A DNA stretch of 64,000 nt from Sphaerolaimus hirsutus (taxonomy: Eukaryota > Nematoda > Chromadorea > Monhysterida > Sphaerolaimidae), in assembly GCA_964036195.1 (NCBI GenBank), contig OZ038454.1:29684315-29748314 (forward strand), in the 5' to 3' direction. Made by a program: the position numbers and the translations under genes. Of the stretch, positions 54,062-64,000 are shown piece after piece (position 1 is the first letter of the stretch; each line of letters starts with the position of its first letter). The notes under the pieces were generated by a model, which saw only the letters and a program-made list of their open reading frames with translations, made no database searches and was not told the DNA's origin.

Positions 54062-54899
54062 CATAGTTGTTAAAACGTATTTACTTTTACTCGATAAATA
54101 CGGATACTCGAGTACTGCGTAAATTCGTTTACATTTCCTCATGGAAAAAATACCGGTACTCACTTACTCGCATGCTCTTTGAAAGTACGCGAGTACAGAA
54201 AACGTATTTCAAACAGGCCTTTTACAGGCTTTTTCAAGGTATAAAGAGGAGAGAAATGCTAACAATGGCAACAAAATATTCAATATACCATATTCCCTCG
54301 AAATACCCCCATGGGGGTTTATTATTTCGCCAGCAAAATTTGAGGGGGGGTTAATTCGAGGGTTTTTTATTATTTCGTGAGAAATTTTTATAAGGATCGT
54401 AGTAAATAGTAGGCATTTGCATACCCAAAACAGGTAATAAATGTGTCCAAACAGGATATATTTGGACATAAAAACGTATATAGCTACACAAACTAGTCTA
54501 TGTGTAGCTGCAATGCAAATTAACAGTAATATACATCATGTACATTGCATACATGACGTATTTATTATGTACATGACGTACATCATTCCAAAGGGGGGGG
54601 TATTTCGAGGGGGGGTTATTATTTCCCCAGCCCATTTTGAGGGGGAGTTAATTCGAGGGGGGGGGTTAATTCAGGGGGGGGATAATTCGAGGTAATACGG
54701 TAGGTAGCATAAAAATAGGCAACAAACATTCAATGGTCAATTTAATTGTAAAAAGTTCAAAAATTGATGATTTTGAGCGAAATTGGGGCAAAAGTAAAAA
54801 ATAAATACTTTACATTTTGTGTACTCACATGTGAGTAAAAAATAAATACTTTATGTTTACGTTTACTTTTGAAAAAGTTCAGTACTTTTAACAACTCTG
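54062..54899. mobile_element. hAT-like element K (CATAGTTG...CAACTCTG)
   Basis: CATAGTTGTTAAAACGTATT...ACTTTTAACAACTCTG, perfect duplication GCAATATC at 54054-54061 and 54900-54907. Related to J by its terminus. Contains a TA-flanked element at 54288-54700. Confidence 0.93.
54288..54700. mobile_element. TA-flanked mariner-like MITE inside K
   Basis: TA|CCATATTCCCTCGAAATAC...TAATTCGAGGTAATACGG|TA. Confidence 0.85.
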
Positions 54900-55492
54900 G
54901 CAATATCCCCATTTTAACCAAAAAACATTCATATTAAACATTGTAAAAACATGCAGTTTTATGCAAATTTCTGAGTAAAAGTAAATACCCACTCTGGTAC
55001 TCTGGTAAAAACAGTACTCACTTACTCGTGTACTTTTTGAAAGTATGCGAGTACTGAAAACGCATTTCAAGGGGACATAGAAAGTGACAAACATTGGATA
55101 TTTTACCAAGAAATAATTATCAGGAGGAAAAAACACATATAATAATTGATGTTTTCCAGAGTAAAATTGAAAGATACTGATTGTTTTCTGTGAAAACGTT
55201 TTCTGTGAAAGAAAATAATCGATTTTACATTTTCTGTGAGGAAAAATACCAACTTTTACATTTTCTGTGAGAAAGATAGCAACTTTTTATGTCTTCATAA
55301 GTTCACAGTGGTCATTTTGATGGGGGTCTTTCAAGGAGGGGGTACTTCGAGGGGGGGGGGGTATTTCGAGGAAAAACGGTACTTTTTACGGAGTATTTGC
55401 CATCGATACCCCCGCGTCAAAAGTGTGGTGAAAAAAATTTGCCACGGGAATTACGGTGTTTGAGCAAATATGGTAAATATACGCAACACCTA

Positions 55493-56411
55493 CACTCCTG
55501 GAAAAATGTCTTTGTGCTCCTGATCAGGAACAAAATAAATCAATGTCTCCCCTGCTGACATGTGACCTGTGTCGGGATATACATGGGATGAATTTTTGTA
55601 GAGTAAGGTGCCTTTATGCCACATGTCGATTTTTAGCTTTCTGGGTGCCTTGCTGCTCGTTTGACAGCCATCCAAAGTCAAATTTCCGGTGGAAAAATGT
55701 CTTTGTTCCTTTGTGATAACGGTGAAACATAGAACAAAAACATGTTAAAATGGTGAAACCTACCAAAAAACATGGTGAATAAGATCTGCACTGCTCAAAC
55801 GTCTATCACCTTGTGAATTTATATTCAAAATTGTATATGCGGTGGACTTGGCACTTTGCACTCACACTGATTTAGGCCTCACGTTAGAAGCATGCCAATG
55901 ATCATTAAAGCACGTGATTTTTGTCAGATGAAAAAATTCATTTTGCAAATTTAACATATAACATGATACCTAACAGCATTTTCTTCAAATTTTTATGTAA
56001 ATGGAATGTGTTAAATATCATTGGCATGCTTCCAGTACCTCATGCTCACTGTTATTCCGCATCGTGTTCACAATCGTCTGCCGGAGGTTAGCAGACAAAT
56101 ATCGAGCCGGCATGGTGCTAATTTTTTTATTAATGAACAAAAAGAAATATTGGCACCGTGCCAGCTAATGGCTGCACGTACTTATCGAAGTGTAAAAAAA
56201 AAATCCAAAAAAATCGCGGAAGGCGCTCCGTTCAAGGTTCACAAATAATGACTATATACACAGGATGGAGGCCATATTTCTACTGTGGGGGGTTGACATA
56301 ATGAAGATCTCTATGTATTTATGAGTTTCACCCCTCTGTGCCACATATTTAATGTTTGGTTTGCCATTGAACCAAAAAAATCAGAGGGACAAAGACATTT
56401 TTCCAGGAGTG
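55493..56411. mobile_element. Tc1/mariner-like element just upstream of the protease 2 promoter
   Basis: TA|CACTCCTGGAAAAATGTCTT...AAGACATTTTTCCAGGAGTG|TA, 919 bp. The TIR sequence occurs again internally near 55690. Short open frames inside match no transposase I recognise, so it is probably non-autonomous. It ends about 50 bp before the conserved promoter block. Confidence 0.8.
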
Positions 56412-56532
56412 TAGATATTTATAAGTTGTCCTAATTATGAAGCTTTGGTAGACATAAAAACTGGTGGAAAGTGTCTCAAAGCTGGACAAACAAAAAAGCC
56501 AAGTGCTGTGGTCAAGCATGCGCCGGCGGCAC

Positions 56533-56539
56533 TATAAAA
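56533..56539 (+). promoter_or_regulatory. TATA box of protease 2
   Basis: ACTATAAAAGC, 83 bp upstream of the ATG. The upstream CTCAAAGCTGGACAAACAA at 56474-56492 and a GCATGC further in are shared with the protease 1 promoter. Confidence 0.8.
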
Positions 56540-56615
56540 GCAGCCCACACCACCAGCACAGTACCACAGCACAGAAAACAAAGAAAAACCCAGAAAACTG
56601 ACAAAATCCCTAAAA

Positions 56616-56675
56616 ATGCTGCGTCTACTCTCCATAAAGATAACCCTAGTCCTTCTGCCACTAGCATTCTCGCTG
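56616..56675 (+). CDS. Protease 2 exon 1: signal peptide
   Basis: Twenty codons, MLRLLSIKITLVLLPLAFSL, near-identical to protease 1 with a two-residue insertion. Donor CTG|GTGCCA starts an introner-like element. Confidence 0.85.
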
Positions 56676-56774
56676 GTGCCACTCCCAGACCCTGTAAAAT
56701 GTCCTGTCAAGTGTAAAATGTCATGCAAAGTGTTAAAAGTCATGGAAAATGTCAAAGGACCAGTATAAAAATTG
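56676..56774 (+). mobile_element. Introner-like element, left end, at the start of intron 1 of protease 2
   Basis: Begins directly after the signal-peptide exon with GTGCCACTCCCAGACCC, then GTCAAGTG/TCATGCAAAG repeats, and runs into the N gap. Its right end is not visible. Confidence 0.75.
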
Positions 56775-56974
56775 NNNNNNNNNNNNNNNNNNNNNNNNNN
56801 NNNNNNNNNNNNNNNNNNNNNNNNNNNNNNNNNNNNNNNNNNNNNNNNNNNNNNNNNNNNNNNNNNNNNNNNNNNNNNNNNNNNNNNNNNNNNNNNNNNN
56901 NNNNNNNNNNNNNNNNNNNNNNNNNNNNNNNNNNNNNNNNNNNNNNNNNNNNNNNNNNNNNNNNNNNNNNNNNN
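56775..56974. other. Assembly gap of 200 N
   Basis: Exactly 200 N, probably an arbitrary gap length. It falls inside protease 2, between the signal-peptide exon and the rest. Confidence 0.99.
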
Positions 56975-57294
56975 GTATTGGGCAATAAGGGTTGTCACTC
57001 AAAGTGTGCCCGCTCAGGCCACTCTCAAAGTTTCAAATGCAATTTTCACAAAACTGAAAAAACATGGAGTTATCGAGTTTCGGAAAAAACTCCTCATATC
57101 TGGGACTGGGAGCTTTTAAAAAAGTGTTTTTTTATTTAAAAACATGGCATAATAACGTTGTTTTTATCAACCCTAGTTAGACACATGAACTAGGTGAACT
57201 TGGAGGTGAAAATCTATAGGAAAGGTATGAAAAATAGCGATTTCAAGCGAAAATTGGGGTAAAATTCTCAAAAATCGCACCAGGTAGGTAAATA

Positions 57295-57723
57295 CCGTAT
57301 TACCTCGAATTATCCCTCCTTGAATTAACCCCCCCCTCGAAATACCCCCCCTAAATTTCGGCTGAGGAAATAATAATCCCCCCCCCTCGAAATACCCCCC
57401 CTAAAATTGAGTGTAACGTCAACGTGAACGTACATGACAAATACCACAGTTTGTGATCTGTACTATGCAGAACACACGTTAAAACTGATAATCAAGTGAC
57501 GTTAGGGACGGGTTTTTGTGTATATACAGTAATATATGCCTATAAACACATATAAATCTATGTGATTGTTCAATTTTTTACGTCTGCGTATGGGGAATTT
57601 CCGAAAATTTCTGGCGAAATAATAGACCCCCCCCCCCTTGAATAACCCCCCCCTCGAATTATCCCCCCTCAAATTTTGCTGGCGAAATAATAAACCCCCT
57701 GGGGGTATTTCGAGGTAATACGG
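57295..57723. mobile_element. TA-flanked mariner-like MITE in protease 2 intron
   Basis: TA|CCGTATTACCTCGAATTAT...GTATTTCGAGGTAATACGG|TA. Inserted in a GATAGATAGCT-type repeat. Confidence 0.87.
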
Positions 57724-57986
57724 TAGCTGACCTAGTTCGGGGGGGAGGGGTTGGGGCCTAATAGGACAGTAGCCCAAAATTTTGCCTTCGGGATAGATAG
57801 ATAGCTGAGCGGCCTCAGGATAGATAGATTCGCTGGGCGGTTTGGGGGCGGGGTAACCGCTTGAATCACTTTCCTAATAAATATAAACCTCACTATTCTA
57901 TTTCTTTTCAGGCCTTCCTCGCAAATAACACAAAATCTTATAGATTATAGAAGAATCATAGAAAAAATGCAACCCCCAACCCCCAG

Positions 57987-58141
57987 GCTGGGGCTTCCAA
58001 CACCCCAACCAGACGTACACGTCCAAGTTGCAGCAGGCGGTGTACACTGTGAACAAAAAGGAGTGCATCCGATCCTAACAGGATGAAAAATTGGAGAAAA
58101 TTTGCGTCGTTGGAGATAAAATGGGCCAGGGAATATGTGGG
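57987..58141 (+). pseudogene. Protease 2 exon homologous to protease 1 exon 5, with a nonsense codon
   Basis: Reads WGFQHPNQTYTSKLQQAVYT, VNKKECIRS, stop, QDEKLEKI, CVVGDKMGQGICG. Acceptor CCCCAG and donor GGG|GTTGGT are conserved. The TAA at 58076 is the only lesion; the frame is otherwise intact. Confidence 0.88.
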
Positions 58142-58164
58142 GTTGGTTAATGTTGATTGAAAAT

Positions 58165-58275
58165 AGGGACGGCGGATCAGCGCCAGGTGCCAAAAAGCGT
58201 GGTGGCGCTTTTCTAGACTATGGTGCCAAGCGCCAATGGCGCCAGGGATAGCAGCGCCAAGCACCAAAACCAAAA
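58165..58275. mobile_element. GGCGCC-array element, short copy
   Basis: Repeated GCGCCAGGTGCC / AGCGCCAATGGCGCC units in the last protease 2 intron. Confidence 0.6.
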
Positions 58276-58330
58276 AATTAAACTATGCTAGTACAGTGTG
58301 ATTAATTTATTCATTTAAAACACTCATATA

Positions 58331-58768
58331 CTGTATTTCCTCTAAATACACCCAGGGGGTTTATTTTTTCAGAGTGAGAATTTTGAGGGGGGTTAAACGA
58401 GGGGGTATTTTGAGGGGGGTTAAACGAGGGGGTATTTTGAGGGGGGTTATTCTTCCGCCAGAATTTTTTTGAAATCCCAGTACTCAATTGTCATCTGAAA
58501 CGTACGCAGACGTGGAAAAATGCAACAAAAATCGCCATTTATAAGACTCTAAAGACTTGTGTACGTGTGTAGACGTAGTTCTCAAATAACAGAGTCATCG
58601 TTTTTAACCTGCATCCTGCATTGCCCGGATGACAAACCGCAACCTCTGCCATTTTACGTTCTCTATACACTATATTTGGGGGAGGGGGTATTTCGAGGGG
58701 GGGGGGGGTATTTCGAGGGGGGGGGGCGGGGGGGTATTTCGAGGGGGGGTATTTCGAGGAAAATACAG
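58331..58768. mobile_element. TA-flanked mariner-like MITE in the last protease 2 intron
   Basis: TA|CTGTATTTCCTCTAAATAC...GTATTTCGAGGAAAATACAG|TA, with two tandem GAGGGGGGTTAAACG units. Confidence 0.83.
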
Positions 58769-58862
58769 TAAGTCTGCCATGGCACTTTTTGCTTTGGCGC
58801 TAGCGCCATGACTCTTTTACATGACTACACCTTAAATACCCCCCCCCCCCCATAATTATAAG

Positions 58863-59036
58863 GGCGACAGCGGCAGTTCCCTAATGTACTACAAGGATGG
58901 GCGTTTCTACACAACCGGACCGGCACATTGTGGCACGGCGGGGGAGGGCAGCTGCGACCCGACATCTACCACCCCTCCATGTACATGCACCTGCCCCGAC
59001 TTCATGCACTGGGTCGAGAAGACTATGGCACAGTGA
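58863..59036 (+). CDS. Protease 2 last exon: catalytic Ser
   Basis: Reads GDSGSSLMYYKDGRFYTTGP then AHCGTAGEGSCDP ... CPDFMHWVEKTMAQ and TGA at 59034. Same length as its paralogue. Acceptor TATAAG. The sequence just after the stop (GGTGATTGAAGGAT) is also shared with protease 1. Confidence 0.88.
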   Translation, partial: GDSGSSLMYYKDGRFYTTGPAHCGTAGEGSCDPTSTTPPCTCTCPDFMHWVEKTMAQ

Positions 59037-59134
59037 TATTGAGGTGATTGAAGGATCATTGAAGGATGTGGATGGAATATTGATATTTATCCGTTCATTG
59101 TCGCTATCGCTAATGGGTTTCCAATCTCTATATA

Positions 59135-59534
59135 CCGTATTACCTTGAATAATCCCCCCTCCCCTTGAATTACCCCCCCCCCCCTCGAAATACCCCCCCC
59201 CCCCTAAATTTCGGCTGAGGAAATAATAAACCCCCCTTCGAAATACCCCCCTAAAATTGAGTGTTACGTGAAGGTACACGACAAATACCGCAGTTTGTGA
59301 TCTGTACTGTGATCTTTTGTGTAATTAGGCATATACAGTAATATATGCCTATAAACACATATAAATCTATGTGATTGTTCGATTTTTCTACGTCTGCGTA
59401 TGGGGAATTTCCGAAAATTTCTGGCGAAACAAAAGACCCCCCCTCGAATAAACCCCCCCCCCCTCGAATTATCCCCTTCTCAAATTTTGCTGGCGAAATA
59501 ATAAACCCCCTGGGGGTATTTCGAGGTAATACGG
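59135..59534. mobile_element. TA-flanked mariner-like MITE downstream of protease 2
   Basis: TA|CCGTATTACCTTGAATAAT...GTATTTCGAGGTAATACGG|TA. Closely similar to the copy at 57295-57723. Confidence 0.87.
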
Positions 59535-60244
59535 TAGGAAGAATTTGAAACTCAAATCGTCATTGAATGCATTTGAATTTACCAGAGTGAGTGTCTGTCA
59601 ACTACTACCCACAGATATTAACGTGACTCAGTTCAGTAAACTCAAAAGCTCAAAGGGTTCAAAGCTGATGTACCAGGTGGCACATGTCAGGTGCACAGTT
59701 TCAATCTGCACCCAATGCGTCAATTTCAACTGAAAAGTGCTCAAATTTGGTATGACAGTAGACAAATGTACTCCATTTGCTGTGTTAAGCGCACGGTTTC
59801 ATATCACAAGATTTTCATTGTTGAACGTGAAGCACAGTGAATGGACTTCTTCCTTTGGGGCAATGTGAAGGTCTGCAGTCCGCAGCAGGGGTTTTGTAGA
59901 TTTGGACCCCCGCGGGGGGTTCATATAGATAGCAAACTTCTCCGGAGGGATAGATAGCTGAAAACATTTTTGGGGGCGGGGGTTGGGGGATTCGCGGGTG
60001 TTCAATATATAGGGTTTTCCTAGGTATAGAAGGAAGAAATAAGTATACCTATAAGCATATATACAGCCAAAGTAGGCAATAATGAACATGAACTAGCAAT
60101 TTTGGAGGTGAAAGGCCATAAACAGGTACAAAAATTAGCAATTTTGAGTGAAAATTGGCGTAAAAATTACAAAAATCGCTCCAGATAGATAGCTAGCAGG
60201 ACGATTGGGGGGGGGGGGGGTTAAGGGATTGTAGCCTAAATTTT

Positions 60245-60565
60245 TGCTCAAAGCCAAACATGCAAACCTGCATGCAGGTTTTCCTTTGGCAAATTTGTCC
60301 ATTTCTGTGCAAATTTCACTTAATTTTTTTTCTGTTTCTGTGAAAATTTTGCTTTCCATTTCCGTTTCCGGCATTTCAGTTTTCTGTTTTCTGGCCAAAA
60401 AATTTTTTTACCTTTCTGTTTTCCGCTTTCCGCTGAGTGAAATTTTTTTACCTTTCCATTTTCCGTTCTCCGGCAGAAATTTTTTTTACCTTTCCGTTTT
60501 CTGTCAAGTTAAAAATTTTTACCTTTCCATTTTCCATTTTCCATAAAAATTTTTTGACACCCTAA
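60245..60565. mobile_element. TTTCCG-array element ending GACACCCTA
   Basis: Repeated TTTCCGTTTTCYGGC units ending TTTTTTGACACCCTAA. Left terminus not identified. Confidence 0.6.
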
Positions 60566-60879
60566 CTGCATCCATACAATGAATTAAGTATGTTTTCTGA
60601 GGGAAAAAAGCCCCCCTCAAATAACTCCAGCCCACATAAACGTCTGACAAAAATCTCCCCTGAGGTTTTATTCGAGGATTTAGGGTACTCACATTTTGGT
60701 TGTCTTTTGTGTGTCCAATTTTTGAATGATTTGTGCATTCGGTTGAATTGTTTTTGATTTGAATGTATTTTTATGAAATAAATTCATAAAAAAAATCCAA
60801 TTTTCATTTTTAATGTCCGCTGTGTATACCAATCGATAGCTGAATGAAAACTGTTCATTTCCATCCATTAAATAAACAA

Positions 60880-63590
60880 ATAAACAAAATGGTTGATTTT
60901 ATATGAATTTTTATTTGCCAAAAATATATATTTTTATTTCCATACATGTATCTGAAAATGTCATCTTCCGACTGAAAAAATTGATCAAAGTCAAAAGTCA
61001 TTGTTTTTCAGGCTGTTTTTTGGAAATTCATAACTTTTGCCTTACATTGTCTATCAATAAAATATTTTGGATTTTTACTAACATAGTTATGGAGATTAAT
61101 TGGCCCATACAAACAAACTTCATCAGACTTTTCTCACTGAAAATCATGGCTGAAATTTTGAAAATGGCACCAAACTTTCAGTTCTGAATTGAGAGCTTCG
61201 CTTTTTCACAAAAACTGTGCTCAATTGCATAGTTTATGATAAAAAAATAAAATCCAAAAACCAGGTCTGTATTTTTTTGCTACAGCAGTTTGAAATGGCC
61301 AGACAGCTGTGTCACCATCACAGACAACTCCACTCTGAAGACCCAAATGAAGTTTATGAAAAAAGTTCCCATCATATACTTAGGTTATTTTATCATGTTC
61401 TTTCATTTGTATATCTCCATTTTTATTAGACATACTTTGGATGGGTGCTGTCATACACAAATGCACTTTTCACATAAAAAATTCTGCCCCCATTTTTATG
61501 GTGGATTTGAAATTTTCATTCATAGAAACTCAAAATATTCTTCCATAAATATATTTGGAAATGTCATCTTCCTACTAAAAAATTTGATCAAAGTCAAAAA
61601 TCATCATCATCATAATCATGGAGATTAATTGGCCCATACAACAAATTTCATCAGACTTTTTTTTCTTACTGAAAATCGAGGCTGAAATTTTAAAAATGGC
61701 ACCAAACTTTCAGTTCTGAATTGAGAGCTTAGCTTTTTTCACAAAAACTGTGCTCAATTGCATAGTCTATGATACAAAAATCTAATCCAAAAACTAGTTC
61801 AGCTTTTTTTACCACAGAATGATCAACCGCAGTTTGAAATGATCAAGAACACAGATGTCACGATCACAGACAATCCCACTTTGAAGACTCAGATGAAGTT
61901 TTATGAAAAAAGTTTCCATTATATTCTTAGGTTTTTTTATCATGCTCTATCATTTGTATATCATCATTTTTAGTTGAACATACTTTTGAAGGGTGCTGTC
62001 ATACAAAAATGTACTTTTTTAGCAAATATCAAAAGTGTGGTCATGCAATATCCAAAAATAATTGATTTGTACCAGTAGCTAAGTGTTCTGGCAGTAGCTT
62101 TTAGTTGGTCATTTGGTTATTTTATGTTTTGCTTGCAATCTAACTGCTATGAACTAAAGTAGGACGTGATATTTACATGTGATCACACTTGTGATATTTA
62201 TTTTTGATGTAAGTGTGCAATTTTAACATAAACATAAAATAACCAAATGACCAGGTAAAAGCTACTGTCAGAACACTTAGCTACTGGTACAAATCATATA
62301 ATTTTGGATATTGCATGACCACACTTGTGATATTTGCTAAAAAAGTACATTTTTGTATGACAGCCCCCTTCCTAAGTATGTTTTATAAAAAATGGAGATA
62401 TACAAATGAAAGAGCATTATAAAAAACCTAAGAAGACAATGGAAACTTTTTTCATAAAACTTCATCTGATCTACAAAGTGGAATTGTCTGTGATCATGAC
62501 ATCTGTGTTGTTGATCATTTCAAACTGCTGCAGTAAAAAATTGCAGATGTAGTTTTTGGATTAGATTTTTTTATCATAGACTATGCAATTGAGCACAGTT
62601 TTTGTGAAAAAAGCTAAGCTCTCAGTTCAGAACTGAAAACTTGGTGCCATTTTCAAAATTTCAGCCATGATTTTCAGTGAGAAAAAAGTCTGATGAAGTT
62701 TGTTTGTATGGGCCAATTAATCTCCATAACTAGCTTAGTAAAAATCCAAAATATTTTATTGATAGACAATGTAATTGTAAGGCAAAAGTCATGAATTTCC
62801 AAAAAACAGCCTGAAAAACAATGACTTTTGACTTTGATCAATTTTTTCAGTAGGAAGATGACATTTTCAGATACATGAATGGAATTTTTTTGAGTTTCTA
62901 TATATGTAGAAATTCTGATGAAATTTGATTATATGGACCAATTAATGTACACAACTATCTTAAAAAAAATCCAAAATATTAAATTGATGGATGATGTCAA
63001 GAAAAAGTTTTGAATTTCTGAAGAAAGACCTGTAAAAATGATGATTTTTGACTTTGATCAAATTTTTTAGTAGAAAGATGACATTTACATATGTATGTAC
63101 AGAGGAATATTTTTAGTTTCTATGTATGAAGATTCCAAATGGGGGTCAGAATTTTTTATGTGAAAAGTGCATCTTTGTATGACAGAACCCATCCAAAGTA
63201 TGTTTAATAAAAAATGGAGATATGCAAATGAAAGAACATGATAAAATAACCAAGTTCATGATGGAAACTTTTTTCATAAAACTTCATTTGGGTCTTCAGA
63301 GTGGAGTTGTCTGTGATGGTGACACAGCTGTCTGGCCATTTCAAACTGATGTAGCAAAAAAAGTGCAGACCTAGTTTTTGGATTTTTTTAAATCATAAAC
63401 TATGCAATTGAGCACAGTTTCTGTGAAAAAAGCTAAGCTAACTTCCAAAAACACTGCCTGAAAAACGATGTCTTTTGACTTTGATCAATTTTTTCACTAG
63501 GAAGATGACATTTTCAGATTTATGTATAGAAATAAATGTTGAGTTTCTATATATGTAGATTACAAATCCACCATAAAAACCGCAAAAAAA
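60880..63590. repeat. Giant inverted repeat of about 2.7 kb
   Basis: Arms mirror each other about a centre near 62190: for example CAGCTGTGTCACCATCACAG at 61303 and its complement at about 63320, and TATGGAGATTAATTGGCCCA at 61087 with its complement near 62710. The left arm also contains a direct duplication of itself (60.9-61.3 and 61.4-61.95 kb). No protein family recognised. Confidence 0.85.
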
Positions 63591-63859
63591 TTGTTTGTGG
63601 TTAGTTCCTGTGGGGTATGTTTGGTTCTTATGCAAAGCGAGTCTTAGCATACATTCAACATTAACATTAACCGATGTTAGGTAATCAGCAAACATAGATG
63701 AGTGTATCGGGCTAAAGACAGTGTAATTATACTGGAAATTAACACAAAAATGACTGTGTTTCCAATTAAACTTTTACCCTTGCAAAATAAATACACATTT
63801 TGTGTTCAATAATCAACACACATTTGTGAAACAGTGCTTCATGCCTCTTTTTAGTGGCT

Positions 63860-64000
63860 ACTAGTGTCGGAATGGCGTCATGGGCCAATTTTCTGTGGCA
63901 CCGGTCGGTGGCATTGGCGCTTTTTCAAATGGCACCGTGGCGCCATTGGCGCTGGCGCGCTGCCGTAAAAGAGCGCCAGTATGGGAAACAATATTTCAGG
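63860..64000. mobile_element. GGCGCC-array element running to the window end
   Basis: Starts TACTAGTGTCGGAATGGCGT and continues with GGCACCGTGGCGCCATTGGC; cut by the window edge. Confidence 0.6.

Larger units (their letters stand above)
56616..59036 (+). pseudogene. Serine protease 2, inverted paralogue of protease 1; probably broken or incompletely assembled
   Basis: Recognised exons: 56616-56675 (signal peptide), 57987-58141 (GWG segment, 155 nt) and 58863-59036 (catalytic Ser, 174 nt). Both downstream exons have exactly the lengths and phases of protease 1. The exon pair aligns codon for codon, but a TAA at 58076-58078 stands where protease 1 has the Tyr of QIYNDD. The His, Asp and PICLP exons are not visible: 200 N occupy 56775-56974, and the 1 kb after the gap holds only repeats. 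Promoter and TATA box are intact. Either the copy is a decayed duplicate or the gap hides exons and the stop is an assembly or allelic error. Position 189 is again Gly (GICGGDS). Confidence 0.8.

Noticed and set aside
55490-55681. Minus-strand frame with SAGETLIYFVPDQEH, considered as transposase
   Set aside because: It runs out through the terminal repeat of the TA-flanked element and shows no DDE or helix-turn-helix pattern I can identify.
56435-57139. Open frames running through the N gap
   Set aside because: They exist only because N is translated as X.
60903-61187. Open frames in the 61-63 kb region
   Set aside because: They lie in a giant inverted repeat, change frame between duplicated arms and match no family.
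1-64000. tRNA, rRNA, riboswitches, bacterial promoters or Shine-Dalgarno sites
   Set aside because: None seen by eye; the gene structure is eukaryotic. A tRNAscan or Infernal run would be decisive for small RNA genes.

Overview
This looks like a gene-poor, repeat-saturated piece of a metazoan nuclear genome, probably an invertebrate with a large genome. The genes have spliceosomal introns with GT...AG ends, TATA-box promoters, and animal families: an LST2/ZFYVE28-type FYVE protein, a mitochondrial-type 2-Cys peroxiredoxin and two chymotrypsin-fold serine proteases. Nothing in it looks prokaryotic. I cannot name the species; a crustacean or another marine invertebrate is only a guess.

Layout. 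0-9.6 kb: no gene recognised, only transposon-like repeats. 9.67-23.36 kb, minus strand: twelve exons of an LST2-like gene in perfect phase, from the YYADE region to the C-terminal FYVE zinc finger; the first coding exon was not found. 23.4-27.4 kb: repeats. 27.75-34.43 kb, plus strand: a six-exon peroxiredoxin (Prx3-like). 35.49-47.46 kb, minus strand: a six-exon secreted serine protease with recognisable His, Asp and Ser regions and a TATA promoter. 56.5-59.04 kb, plus strand: a second, inverted copy of that protease with a homologous promoter, signal-peptide exon and last two exons. The copy has a nonsense codon and no visible middle exons; a 200-N assembly gap lies inside it. 59-64 kb: repeats, including a giant foldback.

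Most of the rest is non-autonomous DNA transposons whose ends and target-site duplications can be read directly. Several hAT-like families have 8-bp duplications: TAGGGTTCAAACG, TAGGGTTGG, CAGGGTTGG, CAGGGACGTA and CAGAGTTG/CATAGTTG types. There is also a TA-flanked mariner-like family (CCGTATTTCCTCG), GTTTACAC foldbacks that may be PIF/Harbinger-like, and giant inverted repeats. Many are nested, and the nesting gives their relative ages.

Two results stand out. (1) A small inverted-repeat family with ends GTGCCACTCCC...GAGTGCCCCCAG coincides exactly with a spliced intron in the peroxiredoxin gene. It also bounds intron 1 of protease 1 and starts intron 1 of protease 2. This is the signature of introners, transposable elements that create introns. 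(2) One hAT-like superfamily with the terminus TAGGGTTCAAACG comes in three forms whose ends differ only in which hexamer array they carry (TCGATA-type, GGGACC-type or GGGATC-type). Its copies lie unusually close to exons, and in one case the target-site duplication overlaps a splice donor.
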